This document shows positions 58,389-64,000 of a stretch of 64,000 bases of DNA, piece after piece. Location of the stretch: NCBI GenBank assembly GCA_037954325.1, contig JBBMNZ010000019.1:12732501-12796500 (forward strand). Direction: 5' to 3'. This DNA is from Fistularia commersonii (taxonomy: Eukaryota > Chordata > Actinopteri > Syngnathiformes > Fistulariidae). The stretch's first letter is position 1. Every line of letters begins with the position of its first letter. Made by a program: the position numbers and the translations under genes. Below the pieces are notes generated by a model. That model saw only the letters and a list, made by a program, of their open reading frames with translations. It did not search any database and was not told the origin of the DNA.

Positions 58389-61300
58389 TGCGGGATGATC
58401 TCATCCTCTTGCATCCAGACCACTGCTGATAGTTTCTCATTGTCTGGGACGTGGGTGGGGGGGGGTGTTCGATCAGCCGACACCCACACACACACACTCA
58501 TACACACACACACACACACACCAGCCCCCTTCTGTTTATTACTTTTGGCTAGCAGCGTGCCGGTGACTCCATGGCCTAGCCTTCGTCCATGGGCTGAACT
58601 GTCGTCATCCCTGTACACACACTTCACACACACACAAATTAAGAAAACGAGAACAGCACATCAAAGTGTCCCTGCAGTTAATTACTCCATAACTGGTTTA
58701 TTCTGGTTGGGGGTTGAAACCCCCCGGACCACAAACCACCCATTCCCAGGTGACGCTGGGTGGGTAGCTGTCAATCACAGGGCAGCATACAAGACATCAA
58801 ACTCCCTCATTCCAACCACGGGAAGAATGTAAAATCTGGGAAGGGAGAACATGGGGACAGAGAACACACTTACCTCCTAGATCCTAGAAACCTTCTTGCT
58901 GAAGGCTCTGAACACGGAACCCTGGATCCCCATCAGTAGCTGTGATAGAGTAAGGATGGCAGTTCTAAGAGGGTGGCTCATGTTCTGCTGGAATGCGACG
59001 AACCAGAGGGCATAGACGGGGAATCCTTAATGTGGTTACTGGAAGGGAACCCTAGCCTACCATGACCAGAACATCTGTAGATGCGGATACCTGTATACTT
59101 GTCCAACAGGTCCGTTGAGGTTCTAAGTCATCAAGGTTAACCCCCCCCCCCCCCCCAAAAAAAAAAAAGGTTGTAGGAGAGCATCTAGCCAGTGGATGTC
59201 GCCTGAGTTGGGCTGGTCATGGAGTCACCCTGTTTGTCAAACTGCTACCCCTTCCCCCACCCCACCCACCCGCTCTACCCGACTCCCGCCTCCCGCCTCC
59301 CCCCAAACCCTCTCCTCTTTGTCTTTGAAGGGAGCGAGAGTGGCAGAAGTACCCCCAGCTTGTCTACCTATTCCGACGGCAAGTCCCCCTCCTCCGCCTC
59401 CACCTACGTGGCTGCTCCTCGCCACTTCCACATACCAGGTAGGCACTAACCACTCTGCATGGCTAACCGAGCCGCCTAACCACCCCCAACCCACCCACCC
59501 CCCCCGGATCTCCAGGGCCCGGGTCCACAGAACCATGCTCCTGTTTTCCTGTTGGTATAGGAAGCTCTGAGGTCGGAATCTTTAGGGGAACCCTTCATTT
59601 ATTCTGTGTTTCTCTCAAGAACCTCCACAGCCTACTGGTGAGTTCCATCTGCCATGGAGGCCGAACCCAAAGTAGGCTCTGAGGTTGTGAATCAAAAAAT
59701 GATTTAGAAGTTAAAGGTTAACTCCTGTCAGGACCGAGTGAAGGATCTCAAACCGACGCTTCACTTACGGGTCCCTCAACTTGCTCATTTAACAAAGCGC
59801 TGTTCCCGCCAATGAGGTTGATTCCGTCGGACCCAGGATCAGTGTTTTTATGACTGTTCTAGGTCACGCCGTCCCGGGAGTACCACCCCTACAGGACGTC
59901 ACCCTTTGCTCTGTTGTTGTTTGCAGGAGCTTGATCTGGGGAACATGTGTGATATCACTCCCAGTGTCACTGAGTTGTTCTGGATCAAATAACCCCCCCC
60001 CACCCTCTCCACCCTTCAACAGGATTGTTTTGAAACTGAGTGCATGAATAATGTTGGGGGGGGAATAAAACAGATGTTTTTGATGTTCCAGAATAAACAT
60101 GACAAATATCCTGTGTTGAACTGAGCTCTACTGCGCCTCCTTTGCTCTCCTTCGAATACCCCTCTCCCCACCCCACCCCACTATAACTGCTAACTCATGC
60201 TTCTTTTCTCCATCCCCTCTCTCTACCCTCCCTCCTACCCCCTTCCCATGTTTGCTTCTTCCATTTTCTTGTTTTCTCTCTACGCCCGTTTCCCATCTCC
60301 AGAGACTATGGTCAAAGATAATATCTATAGAAAACCCCCCATCTACAGACAGCATGGTACAGTTCACCTCCTCCTTAACCCTTTCCTCCTCTGGTCTGGT
60401 CTCTGCACGACGCCGTTGCATGTTGTCTGTCAGCCAGTAGTCATTGGTTTACCAACCCAACCCCTTCAGCTCCACCTCCACCCCTGGCAGAACATGCATA
60501 GAGCTGCTCCAATCCCCAATTGTGGCATCCTCGCCCCAAACCGTTTGGCGGAGGAGAAAATACAAACTGGATCGAAGTGGCCCTATCTGAAGGCGGATCA
60601 GTTGCACCTTCAGGTAGTTTGGACGCTGAGATTCGGTTGAACGAGGGTTCGGATCCCTTCCTGATCTTGATCCCGACGTCGGGTGATGTTTACATGTTGG
60701 CAATAAACTCAAGTACAATGTGTCCTAATCACAGCCCCCTTTCAAAGTAAAAAGTCATACTGTAGGTGCAGAGAAGCAGCTAGCATGTTGCTTCTGCAAA
60801 TGCTGGCCTTCAGTTCAGAAGTGTGTACAGCTAACAAAGGCAGCATTGCACAGAGTGCACCCCTCCTGGAAGGGTGATCCTGGGTGGAACCCTAAATACT
60901 GTATAACCTTATCAGTCACAGGAATATAACATACTGTAGCACCTAGTTGTCTTTTTACTGACTGGAAGTTCTCCAGTCGAGTTCACCTTAGTAGGAGCTC
61001 CACAGCTGTTTTTTTGGTCATTAACACACCAACCCGTCCTTTGCCGGGTGACTCGGCATTGTGCAGCGTCAAACCCTGCAGGGTCGGGGGTGCTGACTGC
61101 TCATTGGTCGACCGCTCTGATGCTTGTTGGCTCTCCTCCTCCCGCCCATCTGTGGTAGTTCCTTTTCCTGTGGTGACGCTGTGACCCAGACGTGCCTCTC
61201 CTTCCATGTTGTCTCAGTCGCTGTCTGTCCTAACCAATGGTTGTGTATCTACATGGTGTGTGAGTGAATGTGTGAGTGAGTGTGTGTGTTCACTGTGGTT

Positions 61301-63931
61301 GTAAGTCGCCTGTTGTGTACTTAGACACTGTGTAGCATCGCACTTCCTACCCACCTCTGTTACACAGGAACATGTTCACCTTTGTCACACCTAAATTAGC
61401 TGCACACGGCTGTTAGCATCTAGCCCCAGCCTAGTGCTGTCCGCATCCAGCACTAGCCCTTAGCTGCTAGCATCTAGTACAAGCCTATAGCTGTTGATAT
61501 CTGTTACCACCCTACGGCAGTTGGGATCAGACATTTGCTAGCATCTGGCACAACTGTTAGCATACAGCACCAGCTTATGATCATTGATATCCAGAGTCAG
61601 CCTACGACCATTAACATCTACCATTAGCCTGTGGTGCACAATAGCTGTTGGCATCCAGGCTAATCTTAGTCAGACCTGGAGATAGAAACTGGCCATATTT
61701 GGGCATTCAAGGGTTAATTTTGGGGGAGGAGCTTAGAGCCGAATCCCCATGACATCAGTGCGGGTGGCATCTATCCGCCCCCCTTCCCTCCGTGGGCGCT
61801 GTGTGCAGCTGATGATGTCATGGCTGTGGTGATGGAAGAGAGTTAATGGTGCCTGTTTGGGATGGTGCGGGGCCTCGATACGGGGGGGGCTGTGTGCATG
61901 TTAGCACTGACATCATGTGACATCTGACTCTTCTCCAGCTTCTAGAACCTCCTGGCAGGATGGCGATGATGGCAAGGTGAGGGCATCGCCTGCCAGCCTT
62001 TACACTTGCTGACTCACCCATTCACTAACTCACACTTTTCCGCCATTGGTCATCCCATTTTCGCCCCCCTACCCTTCACCCCTTCACCCCGCATCCCCAA
62101 CTCCCCCCATAGAGGAGCAGCTGGATGATCCTAAAGGGTGAGATTGATGGACAGATGGTCCCAGAAGACATGGACCCCCGCAAGTCCACCTGCAGCCTAC
62201 CCACGGACACCTCCCAGCCCAGTGAGCGCCGCCCACCTTCACAACCCCTGCACCCCACCTCACCTTCCAACCTCCCCAGGTCAAAGGTTAACTGTCCCTT
62301 TTTTTGCCAGACTTCCCCTACAGCAAGTCAGCATCCCTGCCTGGGTACGGCAGGAACGGCATCTACAAGGTGGGCAACCTGTCAGATCCTGCCCTTCTCG
62401 ACCTTTGACCTCAGGGTCACTGGGGTGGGGGAGGTAAAGGGAGGGCAGAATGCAGGAATCTAGTCAAGTCTGTGTATGTCATCAGTTCATTTGTTCGTTG
62501 CTAACGAACCAATGCAACACTAATTAGTGCTAGTCCCCTTCTTAGTCCCTGTTGTAGTCATAATCCTAGACCTAGTCCATCAAAGTCTTGAAGCTACTCA
62601 TAACTAGTTCTGGTCCAAATCCTGATCCTTTATAGATCCAAGTCCTAATGCAAGCCCTAATCCTAGTGCTGGTCCAAGTCTTCATTCTTGTGTGCATCCT
62701 TGTCCTAGTCCTAATCCTGAACGTTATCCTTACCCAGCCACCGATTCTAGTCCTAATCCTGGTCCTTATCCTACTCCGTATTCTAGTCCTGATCCAGTTT
62801 CTGGTCTAAATCATAGTCCTGAGGCTTGTCCTGATCATAGTCCCAATCCTAGTCCTGATCCTAGTCCAGAACATGGCGAACCCACACAGAGAACTCAGGT
62901 CTTGCAACCAGGAAGTTGGGGTTTGATTGGAAGGTGATCCAATGTAGCTCAGCGGGGGAACATTCTGTGTTCTCCAGACCTGACAAAAGAGTGGACACGG
63001 CAGGAACCGCCTTAGGAACCTGTCCTCTCCACAGGGGTTTCCATGCTAAGAGCTTCCTGTGGAGAGGACGGGTTCCAAAGGCAGTGCTGCTGCTAGGTGC
63101 TAGCATGCTAAACATCAAAAGGACAAAACCTGGAATAGGTATTGGTGTGTGTGTTCCAGCAAGCGGCTGAGATGGCCGAGGATGACCTGGACCCGGACTC
63201 CCAGAGCTGGGGAGGCATGAGAGGTGAGAACCAGGTTCCTCCTTGGGTATGTGTTCTGATGTTCTTATCTCATGGTTCCACCACACTAACCCCCCCCTCC
63301 CTTTCTGCTCCTCCTCCATAGAGTACAAGGTAGGATTTGGACCTTTCAAATACTTCAAAAACTCAAGTACACTGTACTTTGTCTGAAGTACTCTCGGGGG
63401 CATGGCAGGTGTACCCCTACGAGATGCTGGCGGTGACACACAGAGTGAAGGTGAAGCTTCCCAGAGACATCGATCGGACCAGGCTGGAGGTGAGCGCCAT
63501 CTGTCTGAACATCTGCACCACCTCCTGGAGACCAGAACCTGGTCCTGGTTCTGGTCTCCTGGTTCTGCACATTTTATTTTGAAGGGTCAGCGTCCCCAAT
63601 TGAGACACGGCGCGTGCTGCAGCTGTGTGATGATGTCACCCTCTGCTTGATGTCAATTGGTTCGTCCTCATTGTAGCTAGCATTGTAGCATTGTTTCTAG
63701 CTAATCACTGTATACCCCTGGATGACATCACATATCTGCTCAATGTGTTATCAGAAATTGGCTTGGATGGGTTTCGGAGTCTGTTGCCATGGTAACACCC
63801 CCCTCCCCTCTTTGCAGAGGCACCTGTCTCCCGAGGACTTCCAGCAGGTGTTCGGGATGAGCCTGGAGAACTTCGAGCGCCTGGCGTTGTGGAAGAGGAA
63901 CGACCTGAAGAAGAAGGCCCGTCTCTTCTGA
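34027..63931 (+). CDS. ablim2: Actin-binding LIM protein 2 (four LIM domains, villin headpiece)
   Basis: Exons: 34027-34039, 42047-42202, 47393-47576, 50311-50423, 50826-50952, 51233-51326, 52952-53039, 53290-53348, 54074-54115 (optional), 54836-54913, 54994-55137, 55506-55623, 59331-59438, 60303-60356, 61939-61976, 62113-62221, 62311-62369, 63160-63223, 63322-63329, 63409-63489, 63818-63931 (stop TGA). All phases agree, giving 616 residues (602 without the optional exon). LIM domains: 29-79 (CHTCG...HIKCFVC), 88-139, 157-207, 216-267. The linker carries RTSSESI, GSPSRVIYAKLG, GSESGRSTPSLS and VKDNIYRKPPIYRQH, all diagnostic of ABLIM2 rather than ABLIM1/3. The C-terminus is a villin headpiece (from about 551) ending WKRNDLKKKARLF. 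ABLIM proteins bind F-actin and STARS at muscle Z-discs and in neurons. The short MSSTVFQQQ start uses the CpG-island exon. Confidence 0.95.
34561..34634. repeat. Long (GT)n microsatellite
   Basis: 37 uninterrupted GT units in ablim2 intron 1; a (CA)n tract of about 29 units follows at 34864-34921 and another at 35022-35057. Confidence 0.95.
35324..35860. repeat. 28-bp minisatellite in ablim2 intron 1
   Basis: GAGTACTCCAAGTACTTC-like units start at 35353, 35381, 35409, 35437 and 35466, a 28-base step that then becomes irregular up to about 35860. Its long minus-strand frames are repeat artefacts. Confidence 0.88.
36285..36525 (+). repeat. Polypurine tract (GGAAA-rich) in ablim2 intron 1
   Basis: About 240 bases almost free of pyrimidines on the plus strand, composed of GGAAAG/GGAAGG words. 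The long open frame on the opposite strand reflects the lack of stop codons in such a tract rather than a gene. Mirror-like purine runs can form triplex DNA (inference). Confidence 0.8.
37314..37592 (+). promoter_or_regulatory. ablim2: Candidate alternative promoter and first exon of ablim2 (E-box, MEF2/TATA-like)
   Basis: CAGCTG (37314-37319) is followed directly by CTATATATAA (37320-37329), which fits the MEF2 consensus YTAWWWWTAR and is also TATA-like. An ATG at 37577 opens MPEEQ and reaches a donor (GTAACA at 37593) in phase 1, the same phase as the 34027 exon, so it would splice in frame to the LIM1 exon at 42047. E-box plus MEF2 is a muscle-promoter signature, and ABLIM2 is a striated-muscle and brain protein. 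Transcript support is unknown. Confidence 0.5.
37752..37803. repeat. (GT)n microsatellite
   Basis: About 26 uninterrupted GT units, 160 bases downstream of the candidate alternative first exon of ablim2. Confidence 0.95.
37875..39340 (+). other. ablim2 intron 1 segment without recognised elements
   Basis: Mostly AT-rich sequence (38150-38700) with many ATTACATAGTAATTA-like words and a GC-richer part at 38740-39300. No exon-like frame with good splice sites was seen. Confidence 0.5.
39340..40410. repeat. Irregular long-unit repeat block with AGCTAACTTTAGCTAA words
   Basis: GTCAGACCTGAC followed by (C)AGGTAGTTTAT and a run of TTTTTGTTAAGCTAACTTTAGC recurs: GTCAGACCTGAC at 39459, 39706 and 40054. 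Copies diverge and spacing is 250-350 bases. Non-coding. Confidence 0.7.
41545..41598. repeat. (CA)n microsatellite
   Basis: About 25 CA units, preceded by a degenerate CA-rich stretch. ablim2 intron 1. Confidence 0.9.
42001..42040. repeat. (GT)n tract abutting the ablim2 LIM1 exon acceptor
   Basis: Nearly uninterrupted GT repeat ending six bases before the exon start at 42047. It takes the place of a normal polypyrimidine tract. Confidence 0.9.
42203..45150 (+). other. ablim2 intron 2, first part
   Basis: It begins with a CA/TACACA-rich degenerate block (42206-42545), then (CA)n at 42694-42731, the dispersed repeat copy at 43085-43240, and CA tracts at 44838-44893 and 45030-45070. A long plus-strand frame at 44105-45100 has no recognised domain and crosses CA repeats, so it is not annotated as coding. 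Confidence 0.5.
43085..43240 (+). repeat. Copy of a dispersed teleost repeat (GATTGACAGC family)
   Basis: Contains GTGTAAATGAGAGGGTGAACG, then GATTGACAGCAGACC and GGCTGTGATTGGCTTTGCC. These are the same three blocks in the same order as the copies at 47655 and 52655. Confidence 0.55.
45150..45760. repeat. GTTAGCAGC-type minisatellite in ablim2 intron 2
   Basis: GCCAGTTAGCAGC, GGTTAGCAGCTG and variants recur more than 25 times over 600 bases with spacing of about 20-25 bases. Confidence 0.85.
46021..46282. repeat. Inverted repeat (foldback), arms about 57 bp
   Basis: The left arm (46024-46080) contains TCCGCTAAAAACTACAAATA and TACAGACGATACCCTTGTT. The right arm (about 46216-46280) is its reverse complement with a few changes. 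The loop is about 135 bases. No target duplication was identified. It could be a foldback MITE or a relic hairpin. Confidence 0.75.
46409..46461. repeat. (GT)n microsatellite
   Basis: About 26 GT units with one early interruption. ablim2 intron 2. Confidence 0.95.
47100..47360. repeat. TTAGCACCTG-type degenerate repeat
   Basis: TTAGCACCTGG/GTTAGCGCCT words recur about ten times just upstream of the ablim2 exon at 47393. Confidence 0.65.
47655..47795 (+). repeat. Copy of a dispersed teleost repeat (GATTGACAGCTG family)
   Basis: It reads TTGTCTGTATATGTGAATG, GGATGATTGACAGCTG, CTGGGATTGGCTCCAGCC and GGCAGGATAAGATG in order. This is the best-preserved copy in the window of a repeat well known from many fish introns. 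Confidence 0.65.
47849..47939. repeat. Longest (GT)n microsatellite of the window
   Basis: About 45 uninterrupted GT units in ablim2 intron 3. Confidence 0.97.
48240..48650. repeat. GATGCTAAC-type minisatellite in ablim2 intron 3
   Basis: CTGATGCTAACATTGTG and variants recur about 18 times over 410 bases. Confidence 0.8.
48660..50310 (+). other. ablim2 intron 3, distal part
   Basis: No coding exon recognised. Open frames on both strands (for example 48944-49475) lack domains and consistent splice sites. Confidence 0.5.
51327..52951 (+). other. ablim2 intron 6
   Basis: It holds an AT-rich stretch with TAATAACATG/ATGCATTAATAACAT words (51400-51780), a (GT)n tract (51937-51997), and dispersed repeat copies at 52150-52260 (inverted) and 52655-52850. 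Confidence 0.55.
52655..52850 (+). repeat. Copy of a dispersed teleost repeat (GATTGACAGCTG family)
   Basis: CATGTTCTCCTGCCAGGG leads into TCACTGAAGGTGCTTTATTG, GGTTGGATGATTGACAGCTG and CTGTGATTGGCTCCGCC. It lies in an ablim2 intron, with an inverted partial copy at 52150-52260. Confidence 0.65.
54074..54115 (+). CDS. ablim2: Candidate 42-nt cassette exon of ablim2
   Basis: Bounded by TCCGTCCTCAG and GTTGGT, phase 0 on both sides, encoding KQVRIQFNDSPEEQ. It would insert between the LIM4 exon (ends 53348) and the RTSSES exon (54836). I do not recall this peptide from mammalian ABLIM2. The open frame and strong acceptor make it plausible, but transcript data are needed. Confidence 0.55.
56062..56520 (+). 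CDS. ablim2: Candidate large cassette exon of ablim2 (Ser/Pro/Gly-rich)
   Basis: The acceptor TTCAG at 56061 opens a frame in phase 1, the phase left by the exon ending 55623. Two donors restore phase 1: GTACTA after 56328 (89 codons) and GTCAAA after 56520 (153 codons). Either would join in frame to the GSESGRST exon at 59331. The frame begins GPEIDLARQGRDPGT and contains SLHLNPTTLAMLQQHN and FIPYFRG, which read like a conserved segment rather than random sequence. It ends at a stop at 56595-56597 if no donor is used, giving an alternative C-terminus. Confidence 0.5.
56927..56998 (+). CDS. ablim2: Candidate 72-nt cassette exon of ablim2
   Basis: A strong acceptor (pyrimidine-rich, CCCCCAG ending 56926) and donor GTAAAA (56999), phase 1 on both sides. 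It encodes GLNQDPLPDPSPRTSLHLSL plus PPN. It is in frame with the exons on either side (55506-55623 and 59331-59438), and with the candidate exon at 56062. Low-complexity Pro/Ser composition fits the ABLIM linker. Confidence 0.45.
57001..59330 (+). other. ablim2 intron segment with long GT tracts
   Basis: (GT)n at 58279-58385, (CA)n at 58487-58522, a (TTTG)n run just upstream at about 56750-56780, and a C9-A8 homopolymer junction at 59140-59168. No exon accepted here. Confidence 0.5.
60357..61938 (+). other. ablim2 intron between the PPIYRQH and SRTSWQDGDDGK exons
   Basis: Contains a TGTTAGCATCTAGC-type degenerate repeat at 61390-61660. No other element or exon recognised. Confidence 0.5.
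62520..62880. repeat. AGTCCTAATCCTGATCC-type minisatellite
   Basis: CCTAGTCCTAATCCTG words recur about every 12-18 bases through this intron of ablim2, in the form (TCCTRRTCC)n. The open proline-rich frame across it is a repeat effect. Confidence 0.8.
63009..63082 (+). ncRNA. Near-perfect 27-bp hairpin in the last third of ablim2 (not a confirmed RNA gene)
   Basis: The left arm (63009-63035, GGAACCTGTCCTCTCCACAGG core) pairs with the right arm (63056-63082) across a 20-base loop. There is one mismatch and one G-U pair. The size resembles a pre-miRNA stem, but no miRNA family was recognised. It could equally be a short foldback repeat. It lies 78 bases upstream of the exon at 63160. Confidence 0.35.
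63322..63329 (+). CDS. ablim2: 8-nt microexon of ablim2 (EYK)
   Basis: AGTACAAG lies between CTCCATAG and GTAGGA. It takes one base from the preceding exon (phase 1) to complete GAG TAC AAG, restoring phase 0 for the VYPYEML exon at 63409. The resulting MREYK-VYPYE matches the known ABLIM2 sequence MREYKIYPYD, so the microexon is needed to produce the conserved protein. Confidence 0.85.
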
Positions 63932-64000
63932 GGCGGGGGGGGGGGAGGGGATCTGTGTGTTTCGGGGGGGAGGGGGGTCTGACCCCTGCACTTCTGCCTG
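63932..64000 (+). other. ablim2: Start of the ablim2 3' UTR
   Basis: G-rich sequence after the TGA, with runs of 6-10 G. The polyadenylation signal is beyond the window. Confidence 0.7.

Overview
The window looks like vertebrate nuclear DNA from a ray-finned (teleost, probably percomorph) fish. Coding sequence is split into short exons with canonical GT/AG boundaries. (CA)n/(GT)n tracts are very abundant, interspersed repeats of fish type are present, and the recognisable proteins match vertebrate families closely. Species cannot be named from the sequence alone. There are no rRNA or true tRNA genes, no CRISPR array and nothing prokaryotic.

Layout. (1) 1-8620, minus strand: the 5' part of pde5a (cGMP-specific phosphodiesterase 5A), three coding exons with the rest of the gene beyond the left edge. 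A hAT-type DNA transposon sits in intron 1. (2) 8.6-21.3 kb: intergenic and repeat-rich. It begins with a clean 90-bp tandem array directly upstream of pde5a and ends with a roughly 187-bp higher-order array; no gene was recognised here. (3) 21.3-29.7 kb, minus strand: a complete 13-exon zcchc4 (rRNA N6-adenosine methyltransferase family), 486 codons before the stop, all phases consistent. Its 4.06-kb intron 5 contains a complete six-exon plus-strand gene (24416-27215) for a 418-residue coiled-coil B30.2/SPRY protein without RING or B-box. (4) 29.7-33.6 kb: two antisense, 5'-truncated L1-type LINE 3' ends, an orphan promoter-like GC-rich block, and another fish interspersed repeat. (5) 33.6-64.0 kb, plus strand: a complete ablim2 (actin-binding LIM protein 2): four LIM domains, a disordered linker and a C-terminal villin headpiece. 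It has two candidate first exons, one of them behind an E-box/MEF2/TATA-like promoter, three phase-compatible candidate cassette exons and an 8-nt microexon.

The genes do not form an operon or an obvious shared pathway: cGMP hydrolysis (pde5a), 28S rRNA methylation (zcchc4), actin/LIM scaffolding (ablim2), and a SPRY protein of unknown role. The most notable points are the opposite-strand nested SPRY gene, the long UG-repeat tracts that sit immediately upstream of several 3' splice sites, the array at the pde5a promoter that stays open on both strands, and the candidate alternative exons of ablim2. Exon boundaries were read by hand from splice motifs, reading phase and family knowledge. No alignment or transcript data were available.
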